From Rhodoferax sp. (GTDB lineage Bacteria; Pseudomonadota; Gammaproteobacteria; Burkholderiales; Burkholderiaceae_C), in assembly GCA_021731215.1 (NCBI GenBank), contig JAKFXU010000074.1, forward strand, positions 1 to 19,122: a stretch of 19,122 nucleotides of DNA. The letters are read 5' to 3'. The notes below the pieces were generated by a model. It was not told the DNA's origin, ran no database searches, and saw only the letters and a program-made list of their open reading frames with translations. This document shows positions 9,093 through 17,530 of this stretch, piece after piece. How positions within the stretch are numbered: the first letter of the stretch is position 1; each line of letters starts with the position of its first letter. The translations under genes were made by a program, and so were the position numbers.

Positions 9093-9797
9093 ATGTCAAA
9101 ACGCACCTTCCAGATCTACCGCTACGACCCGGACGCCGACGCCAAGCCCTACATGCAGACCATCGAGGTCGAGCTCGACGGCAGCGAGCGCATGTTGCTG
9201 GACGCCTTGATGAAGCTCAAGGCGCAAGACCCGACCATGAGTTTCCGCCGCTCCTGCCGCGAAGGCGTGTGCGGCTCCGATGCGATGAACATCAATGGCA
9301 AGAACGGCCTGGCCTGCCTGACCAATATGCGCACCTTGCCGGGCACCATCGTGCTGAAGCCGCTGCCGGGACTGCCGGTGGTGCGGGATCTGATTGTCGA
9401 CATGACGCAGTTCTTCAAGCAGTACAACTCGATCAAACCGTATTTGATCAACGACAACCTGCCGCCCGAGAAAGAGCGCCTGCAAAGCCCGCAAGAGCGC
9501 GATGAGCTCAACGGCCTGTATGAGTGCATTTTGTGCGCCAGTTGCTCCACCTCCTGCCCCAGCTTCTGGTGGAATCCCGACAAGTTCGTGGGACCGGCCG
9601 GGCTGTTGCAGGCCTACCGCTTCATCGCCGACAGTCGCGACCAAGCCACCGGTGCACGCCTGGACAATCTGGAAGACCCGTACCGCCTGTTCCGCTGCCA
9701 CACCATCATGAATTGCGTCGATGTCTGCCCCAAGAGCCTGAACCCGACCAAGGCGATTGGCAAGATCAAGGAAATGATGGTGGCACGCACGGTTTGA
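9093..9797 (+). CDS. sdhB: Succinate dehydrogenase iron-sulfur subunit
   Basis: Carries electrons from SdhA to the quinone site through three iron-sulfur clusters. The 234-residue protein shows [2Fe-2S] ligands C55, C60, D63 and C75, including the Asp in place of a fourth Cys that E. coli SdhB also has. The [4Fe-4S]/[3Fe-4S] ligands are C145, C148, C151 and C155, then C202, C208 and C212. The quinone-site tryptophans are visible in PSFWWNPDKF. The start is the ATG at 9093 (MSKRTFQIYRYDP), 37 bp after the sdhA stop; the frame is open upstream to 9021 but that part overlaps sdhA. The Shine-Dalgarno is weak. Confidence 0.98.
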   Translation: MSKRTFQIYRYDPDADAKPYMQTIEVELDGSERMLLDALMKLKAQDPTMSFRRSCREGVCGSDAMNINGKNGLACLTNMRTLPGTIVLKPLPGLPVVRDLIVDMTQFFKQYNSIKPYLINDNLPPEKERLQSPQERDELNGLYECILCASCSTSCPSFWWNPDKFVGPAGLLQAYRFIADSRDQATGARLDNLEDPYRLFRCHTIMNCVDVCPKSLNPTKAIGKIKEMMVARTV

Positions 9798-9805
9798 ACC
9801 CGCAT

Positions 9806-9810
9806 GGAAA
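9806..9810 (+). promoter_or_regulatory. Ribosome binding site favouring the inner ATG of sdhE
   Basis: GGAAA lies eight bases before the ATG at 9819, whereas the upstream in-frame ATG at 9804 has no purine-rich site. This favours a 94-residue SdhE over a 99-residue one. Confidence 0.45.
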
Positions 9811-9818
9811 CCTGTACC

Positions 9819-10103
9819 ATGACCGATACCGAAGCGCTGCTCGACCAGAGGGGCTTGAGCAAGCTGAAATGGCGCTGCCGGCGCGGCTTGCTTGAGAACG
9901 ATCTTTTCATCGAGCGTTTCTTTCGGCGCTTTGAATCGGGCCTGAGCGTCAAGCAGGCGCAAGGTCTGGGCGCTTTAATGGAGCTCAGCGACAACGATCT
10001 GCTGGACCTGCACCTGGCACGCAAAACGCTGGCGCAGGTGAACACCGATCTGGATCGCGCGGACGTGTCCGAAGTTTTAAGTATGTTGAGAGCAACCCTT
10101 TGA
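9819..10103 (+). CDS. sdhE: FAD assembly factor SdhE (DUF339/CptB family)
   Basis: Small soluble protein that promotes covalent flavinylation of SdhA. The 94-residue product contains the family hallmark RRGLLEND (RRGxxE) near residues 22-29, followed by the helical bundle IERFFRRFESGLSV and the LLDLHLARKTL region; the total is close to the usual 85-95. Its place directly after sdhB and before gltA fits this role and suggests cotranscription with the enzyme it matures. The inner ATG (9819) is preferred for its ribosome site; the alternative ATG at 9804 would add METCT. Its stop codon at 10101-10103 overlaps the GAGAGG ribosome site of gltA, so the two are probably translationally linked. Confidence 0.92.
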   Translation: MTDTEALLDQRGLSKLKWRCRRGLLENDLFIERFFRRFESGLSVKQAQGLGALMELSDNDLLDLHLARKTLAQVNTDLDRADVSEVLSMLRATL

Positions 10104-10113
10104 GAGGTAACAA

Positions 10114-11424
<1,311 letters not shown>

Positions 11425-11449
11425 AAGCGTCTAGCCGCCGCGCCGGTCC

Positions 11450-11568
11450 GCCCCAAGGCGCGAGGGCCCCCTTGGGGCTGGAGCCTGCGGCTCCAAGTCT
11501 GCTTGAGCAGGCTTGGACAGGCGACAGAGGCGAAGCGTCTCGCGAGTCGCGGCCTGCAAGGCCTCGCG
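11450..11568. repeat. Cluster of inverted repeats after gltA
   Basis: Four stem-loops are packed into about 120 bp. First is GCCCCAAGG/CCTTGGGGC (9 bp; 11450-11458 and 11470-11478). Second is TGGAGCC/GGCTCCA with a TGC loop (11479-11495). Third is CCAAGTCTGC/GCAGGCTTGG with loop TTGA (11493-11516, one wobble). Fourth is CGCGAG...CTCGCG around GCCT/AGGC (11541-11568). Neighbouring arms overlap and could pair alternatively. It looks like REP-type dispersed intergenic repeats of Burkholderiales, but dispersal cannot be seen in one window. No coding signal is convincing. Confidence 0.55.
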
Positions 11569-11606
11569 CAGTACATGAAATGACGAGCGTGGGGGCTGGT
11601 TTGAAG

Positions 11607-11638
11607 CGCCCGCCGGTGGCAACATCGGCGGGCGTTTT
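11607..11638 (+). terminator. Intrinsic terminator ending the sdh-gltA unit
   Basis: A perfect 9-bp GC stem, CGCCCGCCG (11607-11615) with CGGCGGGCG (11626-11634), has a 10-base loop and is followed directly by TTTT and a T-containing stretch. It lies 183 bp after gltA and about 60 bp before leuC, separating two transcription units. A -10-like TAAAAT at 11669-11674 could belong to a leuC promoter, but I see no matching -35. Confidence 0.85.
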
Positions 11639-11698
11639 GCTTGGGCGTCAAGCTTTCAGCACGCCGCTTAAAATGTCGAATTGCCAAGGAAAAATCAC

Positions 11699-13171
11699 AT
11701 GAGCCGCACCAGCAACCAAGCGCACGGACGTACGCTGTACGACAAACTCTGGGACGAACACGTTGTCCACACCGAAGAAGACGGCACGACCATCCTGTAC
11801 ATAGACCGCCATCTGGTGCACGAGGTCACCAGCCCGCAAGCCTTTGAAGGACTGCGCCAGGCCGGGCGCAAGCTGTGGCGCGTCAGCTCGATCGTGGCCA
11901 CGGCCGACCACAATACGCCCACCACCGGCTGGGAGTTGGGCTATGAGGGCATCACCGACCCCACCAGCAAAGAGCAGGTCATGACACTCGATACCAACAT
12001 GCAAGAGTTCGGTTCGGCTGCCTACTTCCCCTTTCTGTCCAAACGACAAGGCATTGTGCACGTCATCGGGCCAGAGAACGGCGCCACCCTGCCCGGCATG
12101 ACGGTGGTCTGCGGCGACTCGCACACCTCCACCCACGGCGCCTTTGGCGCCCTGGCCCATGGCATCGGCACCAGCGAGGTGGAACACGTGATGGCGACGC
12201 AAACCCTGCTGGCCAAAAAAGCAAAGAACATGCTGGTTCGCGTCGACGGCGTATTGCCACGCGGCTGCAGTGGCAAAGACATCGTGCTGGCCATCATCGG
12301 CAAAATCGGCACCGCCGGCGGCACCGGCTACACCATCGAATTTGGCGGCTCCGCCATTCGCGCCTTGAGCATGGAGGGCCGCATGACCGTCTGCAACATG
12401 GCGATTGAAGCCGGCGCCCGCGCCGGGCTGGTGGCGGTCGACGAAAAAACCATCGCCTACGTCAAAGGCCGGCCGCTGGCACCCGGTCACAACGCCGCTG
12501 GCGAGACGGCGGCCGCCGTCGAATGGGATCAGGCGGTGGCCTACTGGAAGACCCTGCATTCGGATGCCGACGCCCACTTCGATGCCGTGGTTGAACTCGA
12601 TGCTGCGCTGATCATTCCGCAAGTCACCTGGGGCACCTCGCCCGAAATGGTGCTCGGCATTGACGCCTGTGTGCCCGACCCCGACAAAGAGAAAGACGCC
12701 AACAAACGCGGGGCCATTGAACGAGCACTGCTGTATATGGGACTGGAGCCGGGCAAGGCACTGGACGATCTGTACGTGGACAAGGTGTTCATCGGCTCCT
12801 GCACCAACAGCCGGATTGAAGACGTGCGGGAAGCTGCTGCACTGGTCAAAAAGCTAGGGCAAAAAGTGGCCAAAAACGTCAAGTTGGCGCTGGTGGTGCC
12901 GGGCTCGGGCCTGGTCAAGGAACAGGCCGAACGCGAAGGCTTGCATCAGATCTTCAAGGCCGCCGGTTTCGAATGGCGCGAGCCGGGCTGCTCCATGTGC
13001 CTGGCCATGAACGCGGACCGCTTGGAGCCGGGTGAGCGCTGCGCCTCCACCAGCAACCGCAATTTTGAAGGGCGCCAGGGTGCCGGCGGACGCACGCACC
13101 TGGTCAGCCCGGCGATGGCCGCCGCCGCTGCCATTCACGGCCATTTTGTCGACGTCAGAAAATTTGTCTGA
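11699..13171 (+). CDS. leuC: 3-isopropylmalate dehydratase large subunit
   Basis: With LeuD forms isopropylmalate isomerase, converting 2- to 3-isopropylmalate in leucine synthesis. It is an aconitase-family [4Fe-4S] protein of 490 residues, slightly longer than the usual ~470. It begins [20 protein letters not shown]. Cluster cysteines are C368 ([10 protein letters not shown]) and C431/C434 (GCSMCLAMN). Other signatures are [24 protein letters not shown] and the C-terminal [24 protein letters not shown] eight bases upstream supports the ATG at 11699 over a TTG at 11681. It opens the leu/asd operon after the gltA terminator. Confidence 0.97.
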   Translation: MSRTSNQAHGRTLYDKLWDEHVVHTEEDGTTILYIDRHLVHEVTSPQAFEGLRQAGRKLWRVSSIVATADHNTPTTGWELGYEGITDPTSKEQVMTLDTNMQEFGSAAYFPFLSKRQGIVHVIGPENGATLPGMTVVCGDSHTSTHGAFGALAHGIGTSEVEHVMATQTLLAKKAKNMLVRVDGVLPRGCSGKDIVLAIIGKIGTAGGTGYTIEFGGSAIRALSMEGRMTVCNMAIEAGARAGLVAVDEKTIAYVKGRPLAPGHNAAGETAAAVEWDQAVAYWKTLHSDADAHFDAVVELDAALIIPQVTWGTSPEMVLGIDACVPDPDKEKDANKRGAIERALLYMGLEPGKALDDLYVDKVFIGSCTNSRIEDVREAAALVKKLGQKVAKNVKLALVVPGSGLVKEQAEREGLHQIFKAAGFEWREPGCSMCLAMNADRLEPGERCASTSNRNFEGRQGAGGRTHLVSPAMAAAAAIHGHFVDVRKFV

Positions 13172-13194
13172 ACCGTTCTACCCAGGAAACTATT

Positions 13195-13326
13195 ATGAAA
13201 ACATTGACTGTATCGATCGCTCTGTCTTTCGTTTTGGCCTTGTCCGGCTGCAACACCGTCAAAGGCGTGGGCCAGGACCTGCAGAAAGCGGGCGAAACAA
13301 TTGAAGACGCGGTGAAAAAGAAGTAG
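13195..13326 (+). CDS. Entericidin-like small lipoprotein
   Basis: A 43-residue protein, MKTLTVSIALSFVLALSGC followed by NTVKGVGQDLQKAGETIEDAVKKK. It has a lipoprotein signal peptide with lipobox LSGC, so C19 should be lipidated and the mature 25-residue peptide anchored in a membrane. The mature part, NTxKGxGxDxQxAGxxIxDA, is the entericidin A/B pattern; in E. coli these form a small antidote/toxin pair of amphipathic lipoproteins. AGGAA stands about seven bases before the ATG. It lies 23 bp after leuC and 9 bp before leuD, inside the leu operon. Only one member is seen and no partner is adjacent, so toxin or antidote activity should not be assumed. A structural envelope role is equally possible. 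Confidence 0.88.
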   Translation: MKTLTVSIALSFVLALSGCNTVKGVGQDLQKAGETIEDAVKKK

Positions 13327-13335
13327 GGCGACACC

Positions 13336-13986
13336 ATGCAAAAATTCACCCTGCTCAAGGGGCTGGTGGCCCCGATGGACCGCGAAAACGTTGATACCGA
13401 CGCCATCATCCCCAAGCAATTCCTGAAATCCATTCGCAAGACCGGGTTTGGCCAAAATCTGTTTGACGAGTGGCGCTACCTCGATGCCGGCTTTCCCGGT
13501 CAAGACCCGAACCGTCGCAAGCCCAACCCGGACTTTGTGCTGAACCAGCCGCGCTATCAGGGCGCCTCCATCCTGTTGGCGCGCAAAAACTTTGGCTGCG
13601 GCTCGTCGCGTGAACACGCCCCCTGGGCGCTGGAACAATACGGCTTTCGCGCGCTGATTGCGCCCAGCTACGCTGACATTTTCTTCAATAACAGTTTCAA
13701 GAACGGACTGTTGCCGATCGTGCTGAGCGAGGCCCAGATCAGCCAGCTGTTTAATGAGTCCGCCGCCTTCCCGGGTTATGCGCTGACCATTGACCTGGAG
13801 CGACAAGTCATCATCAAGCCCCAAGGTGAAGAAATTGCGTTCGAGGTGCAGCCGTTTCGCAAGTACTGTCTGCTCAATGGTTTTGACGACATTGGCCTGA
13901 CCCTGCGCCAGGCCGACAAGATCCGGGCCTTTGAAGCCCAGCGTCTGGCCCAGAAACCTTGGCTGGCCCGCACCCTGCTGGCATAG
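13336..13986 (+). CDS. leuD: 3-isopropylmalate dehydratase small subunit
   Basis: Swivel-domain partner of LeuC in isopropylmalate isomerase. The 216-residue protein starts [20 protein letters not shown] and shows the family signatures [16 protein letters not shown] and the substrate-loop motif [15 protein letters not shown], then [16 protein letters not shown] and NGLLPIVL. Length is typical (about 200-216). A GGGCG-type site precedes the ATG. It starts 9 bp after the small lipoprotein gene, so the two are surely transcribed together, and leuB follows after 38 bp. Confidence 0.97.
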   Translation: MQKFTLLKGLVAPMDRENVDTDAIIPKQFLKSIRKTGFGQNLFDEWRYLDAGFPGQDPNRRKPNPDFVLNQPRYQGASILLARKNFGCGSSREHAPWALEQYGFRALIAPSYADIFFNNSFKNGLLPIVLSEAQISQLFNESAAFPGYALTIDLERQVIIKPQGEEIAFEVQPFRKYCLLNGFDDIGLTLRQADKIRAFEAQRLAQKPWLARTLLA

Positions 13987-14024
13987 GCAGCGGTCTATTT
14001 AATTAATCGGAAATCAGGTTCATC

Positions 14025-15092
14025 ATGAAAATTGCAGTGTTGCCCGGCGATGGCATTGGCACCGAAATTGTGGCCCAGGCGGTCCGGGTTTTGAACGCAC
14101 TCGACTTGAAGTTCGAGATGGAAACGGCGCTGGTCGGCGGTGCCGCCTATGAAGCGCATGGCCACCCGCTGCCCGACGCCACGCTCAAGCTGGCAAGCCA
14201 AGCCGACGCCGTGCTGTTCGGCGCCGTCGGCGACTGGAAATACGACCGGCTCGAACGCGCGCTGCGCCCGGAGCAGGCGATTCTGGGTCTGCGCAAGAGT
14301 CTGGGCCTGTTTGCCAATTTTCGTCCGGCCATCTGCCATGAGCAACTGGTGGATGCCTCCAGCCTCAAGCCCGAGCTGATTGCCGGCCTCGACATCCTGA
14401 TCATTCGCGAGCTGACCGGCGACATCTATTTTGGTCAGCCGCGCGGCCGGCGCATCGCGACCGACGGGCACTTCCCCGGCGCCGAGGAAGCGTTTGACAC
14501 CATGCGCTATTCGCGCCCCGAAATCGAGCGTATCGCGCATGTCGCGTTCCAGGCGGCGCGCAAACGCAGCAAGCGCGTCACCAGCGTGGACAAGGCCAAT
14601 GTGCTGGAGACCTTCCAGTTCTGGAAAGACGTGGTGTCCGAGGTCGGACTGCAATACCCCGACGTGGAACTTGACCACATGTATGTGGACAACGCCGCCA
14701 TGCAGTTGGTCAAGGCGCCCAAGAAATTCGACGTGCTGGTCACCGGCAATATGTTCGGCGACATCCTGAGCGACGAGGCCGCCATGCTCACCGGCTCGAT
14801 CGGCATGCTGCCTTCGGCGTCGCTCAACGCCAGCAACCAGGGCCTGTACGAACCCAGCCACGGCAGCGCGCCCGACATCGCCGGCCAGGGCATCGCCAAC
14901 CCGCTGGCGACCATTCTGAGCGCCGCCATGATGCTGCGCTTCAGCCTGAACCAGGAAGCAGCGGCCCAGCGCATTGAGGCTGCGGTGCAGTCGGTGCTGG
15001 CGCAGGGATTGCGCACCGCTGACATTTTCAGCGCCGGCACGACCCGCGTCAATACCATGGAAATGGGCGCAGCGGTGGTCAAGGCACTGTAG
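14025..15092 (+). CDS. leuB: 3-isopropylmalate dehydrogenase
   Basis: NAD-dependent oxidative decarboxylation of 3-isopropylmalate, the third step of the leucine branch. The 355-residue protein begins [15 protein letters not shown], the standard start of the isocitrate/isopropylmalate dehydrogenase family. It carries [14 protein letters not shown], the metal/substrate region [14 protein letters not shown] near residues 240-253, and the NAD-binding loop [18 protein letters not shown] near 280-300. A CAGG site precedes the ATG. It follows leuD, and asd starts 43 bp later. Confidence 0.97.
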   Translation: MKIAVLPGDGIGTEIVAQAVRVLNALDLKFEMETALVGGAAYEAHGHPLPDATLKLASQADAVLFGAVGDWKYDRLERALRPEQAILGLRKSLGLFANFRPAICHEQLVDASSLKPELIAGLDILIIRELTGDIYFGQPRGRRIATDGHFPGAEEAFDTMRYSRPEIERIAHVAFQAARKRSKRVTSVDKANVLETFQFWKDVVSEVGLQYPDVELDHMYVDNAAMQLVKAPKKFDVLVTGNMFGDILSDEAAMLTGSIGMLPSASLNASNQGLYEPSHGSAPDIAGQGIANPLATILSAAMMLRFSLNQEAAAQRIEAAVQSVLAQGLRTADIFSAGTTRVNTMEMGAAVVKAL

Positions 15093-15135
15093 GGGCGAAG
15101 GCGCCTGAAATTCGAAAATCTGTGAGGACAATATG

Positions 15136-16299
15136 ATGAAAATTGGCAATCTGGTCGGTTTGGTAGGCTGGCGCGGCATGGTCGGCTCGGTGCTGATCGA
15201 CCGCATGCAGGCCGAAGGCGACTTCGATCTGATCGAACCCGTGTTCTTTTCGACCTCCAATGCTGGCGGCAAGGCCCCGGCACAGGCCAAGAACGAATCG
15301 ACGCTGAAAAACGCGTTTGACATCGAAGCCCTGAAGCAGTGCGACATCATCATCACGGCGCAAGGCGGCGACTACACGACCGAAGTGTTCCCCCAACTGC
15401 GCGCGGCCGGCTGGAACGGTCACTGGATTGACGCCGCCTCCACCCTGCGCATGAATGACGACGCCGTCATCATCCTGGACCCGGTCAACCTGCCGGTCAT
15501 CCGGAACGCGCTGGCCAAAGGCGGCAACAACTGGGTCGGCGGCAACTGCACCGTCAGTTGCATGCTGATGGGAGTGGGCGCGCTCTACAAAGCCGGCCTG
15601 GTCGAGTGGATGAGCACCCAGACCTACCAGGCCGCCAGCGGCGGCGGCGCCCAGCACATGCGTGAACTGCTGACGCAGTACGGCACCCTGAACGCGGAAG
15701 TCAAAGCCCTGCTGGACGACCCCAACAGCGCCATTCTGGAGATTGACCGCAAAGTGATTGCCAAGCAGCGCGCCTTAAGCGCGGCCGAGACCGCCAACTT
15801 CGGCGTGCCGCTGGGCGGCTCACTGATCCCCTGGATCGACAAGGATCTGGGAATCGGCAAACAACCGGACGAAGCCGGTTGGGGCATGTCCAAGGAAGAA
15901 TGGAAAGGCATGGCCGAGACCAACAAGATCCTCGGCCAAGGCGAAGGCTTTGGTTCCGCTGCCGTTCCGGTCGACGGTTTTTGCGTGCGCGTAGGCGCCA
16001 TGCGCTGCCACAGCCAGGCGCTGACCTTCAAGCTCAAAAAGGACGTTCCAAGCGCCGACATCGAGGCCATGCTGGCGGCCGACAATGAATGGGTGAAGGT
16101 AGTTCCCAACACGCGTGAAGCGACCATCGAGGAGCTGACACCGGTGGCCGTCACCGGCACCATGACGATTCCGGTCGGGCGTATCCGCAAGCTCGCCATG
16201 GGGCCGGACTACCTGGGCGCCTTCACCATCGGCGACCAGTTGCTGTGGGGTGCGGCCGAGCCGCTGCGCCGCATGTTGCGCATTCTTTTGCAGGCCTGA
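15136..16299 (+). CDS. asd: Aspartate-semialdehyde dehydrogenase
   Basis: Reduces aspartyl phosphate to aspartate semialdehyde, the branch point to lysine/diaminopimelate, threonine and methionine. The 387-residue protein starts [20 protein letters not shown] with the NADP-binding GWRGMVGS loop. The catalytic cysteine is C138 in [10 protein letters not shown] and the acid/base histidine H292 in [17 protein letters not shown], as in the Gram-negative E. coli-type enzyme. Two adjacent ATGs exist (15133 and 15136). GAGGA at 15124-15128 is better spaced (seven bases) for the second, which also gives the usual N-terminus. It is the last gene of the leu unit and converges with the secretion genes. 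Confidence 0.97.
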   Translation: MKIGNLVGLVGWRGMVGSVLIDRMQAEGDFDLIEPVFFSTSNAGGKAPAQAKNESTLKNAFDIEALKQCDIIITAQGGDYTTEVFPQLRAAGWNGHWIDAASTLRMNDDAVIILDPVNLPVIRNALAKGGNNWVGGNCTVSCMLMGVGALYKAGLVEWMSTQTYQAASGGGAQHMRELLTQYGTLNAEVKALLDDPNSAILEIDRKVIAKQRALSAAETANFGVPLGGSLIPWIDKDLGIGKQPDEAGWGMSKEEWKGMAETNKILGQGEGFGSAAVPVDGFCVRVGAMRCHSQALTFKLKKDVPSADIEAMLAADNEWVKVVPNTREATIEELTPVAVTGTMTIPVGRIRKLAMGPDYLGAFTIGDQLLWGAAEPLRRMLRILLQA

Positions 16300-16334
16300 T
16301 TGGCAGGCCCGTGGGCAAGTTAGCCCAAACTTTT
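16293..16334 (+). terminator. Weak terminator region after asd
   Basis: Two adjacent stems follow the asd stop: GGCCTG/CAGGCC (16293-16309, overlapping the stop codon) and TGGGC/GCCCA (16312-16327). The second is followed by AAC and TTTT. The stems are short, so efficiency is uncertain. For the opposite strand, a run of seven T (plus A-run 16365-16371) follows the adaptor stop codon but no strong stem precedes it. Confidence 0.45.
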
Positions 16335-16375
16335 ATCGCACCTGGCCCATAACAAAAAGACGGTAAAAAAAGGGA

Positions 16376-17530
16376 TCAACGCTCACCCAGGGATTCGCTG
16401 ATGGTCTTGGTGATCGGCTTGGTGAGAAAGCGCAACACCGTATTGCTGCCGGTCTTGATCTCCACTGTGGCGGTCATGCCGGGCTGGATGTCGATGCGCT
16501 GCTTGCGCCGGCTGACCAGATTGAGCGCGCCGGTCTTGATCTGCACCCGGTAATAGGGCTGCTCGTTGCCGCGCACCTCTTCGTTCAGGGTGTCCGCGCT
16601 GATGTAGATCACCTCGCCTGCCAGCGTGCCGTAGACGGTGTAGTCGTAGGCATCGAGCTTGACGCTCGCAGGCAGGCCGGGCCTGACGAAGGCGATGTCC
16701 GCAGGCTTGACCTTGGCCTCGATGATCATGTCATCGTTCAGCGGCACGATCTGCATGATCTCCTCGCCCGGTTTGGCCACGCCGCCCAAGGTAGTCAGGC
16801 GCACATTGCGCACCACCCCGTCCATCGGCGCGCGGATCTCGGTGTAATTGAGCTGTTCCTTGCGCTGGGCCAGGATTTGCAGCACGCCGGCAAGGTCTTC
16901 CTGGGCCTTGGCCAGGTCGGTCTGGATGTCCTGCAGGTACTTGTTGCGCCGGTTGGTGATCTGTCCCTGTATCTCTGCGCCCTGGCGCTGGAGTTTGAGG
17001 ATTTCGGCCCGGCTCACATCGCCGGTCTTGAGCAGAGGCAGGTTCATGTCGAGTTCCTCCTTGATCAGCGTGCGGGACTGCTCCAGCGCGCCGATTTCCT
17101 CGCGCACGGCGGCCTGGCGCTTATTGAACAGCGCCAGTTGGGTGGTCCGGAATTCCGGGTATTTGGCCAGTTCCGGCGGGAATCTGGGTTCGCCGCCGAA
17201 TATCTCGGCATTCAGCCGGGCGACACTGGCTTTGAGCGCCGCCGCCTTGGCGGCGCTTTCCAGGTAACCGGCCTCGGTTCGGGTCTTGTCGAAGCGTGCC
17301 AGCAGTTCCCCGCGCTTGACCACGGCGCCTTCGCGTACCGGCAGCGCGGCCAGTACGCCGCCATCCGGCGCCTGGATGACCTGGTTGCGCGAACTGGCAA
17401 TAACCTGGCCGTTGGCGCGCGTGATCTGATCCAGTTCCGCCCAGTTGGCCCAGATCAGGAATCCGGCGATGGCCGATGCGGAACCCCAGATGAGCATCCG
17501 GCCTGTTCCCGTTGTCTGATGTGGCTTCAT
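16376..17530 (-). CDS. HlyD-family type I secretion periplasmic adaptor subunit
   Basis: Membrane fusion protein of a type I secretion system, linking an inner-membrane ABC exporter to a TolC-like outer-membrane channel. The 384-residue protein has a short cytoplasmic N-terminus, one membrane helix at about 12-30, and the lipoyl-type half-motif around 40-80 (NQVIQAPDGGVLAALPVREG). A long helical/coiled-coil region follows (about 85-235, rich in Glu, Gln, Lys). The second half-motif is APMDGVVRNVRL and the beta-barrel ends in the family signature IQPGMTATVEIKTG. AGGAGA seven bases upstream supports the ATG at 17530. Its start overlaps the exporter stop by ATGA, a sign of tight coupling. The outer-membrane partner and the secreted substrate are not in view. 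Resemblance is to the LapC/LssD group, but substrate class cannot be read from it. Confidence 0.93.
   Translation of the reverse strand: MKPHQTTGTGRMLIWGSASAIAGFLIWANWAELDQITRANGQVIASSRNQVIQAPDGGVLAALPVREGAVVKRGELLARFDKTRTEAGYLESAAKAAALKASVARLNAEIFGGEPRFPPELAKYPEFRTTQLALFNKRQAAVREEIGALEQSRTLIKEELDMNLPLLKTGDVSRAEILKLQRQGAEIQGQITNRRNKYLQDIQTDLAKAQEDLAGVLQILAQRKEQLNYTEIRAPMDGVVRNVRLTTLGGVAKPGEEIMQIVPLNDDMIIEAKVKPADIAFVRPGLPASVKLDAYDYTVYGTLAGEVIYISADTLNEEVRGNEQPYYRVQIKTGALNLVSRRKQRIDIQPGMTATVEIKTGSNTVLRFLTKPITKTISESLGER

Noticed and set aside
7022..9106. 694-codon open frame on the minus strand opposite sdhA
   Set aside because: It fully overlaps sdhD/sdhA on the other strand, has no ribosome site or domain, and arises from the third-position GC bias of sdhA.
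11450..11568. Possible CRISPR array or transposon end in the gltA-leuC gap
   Set aside because: There are inverted repeats, but no regularly spaced direct repeats, no transposase and no target duplication.
13995..15356. 453-codon minus-strand open frame opposite leuB and asd
   Set aside because: Antisense to two clear enzymes and spanning their intergenic gap, with no recognisable domain.
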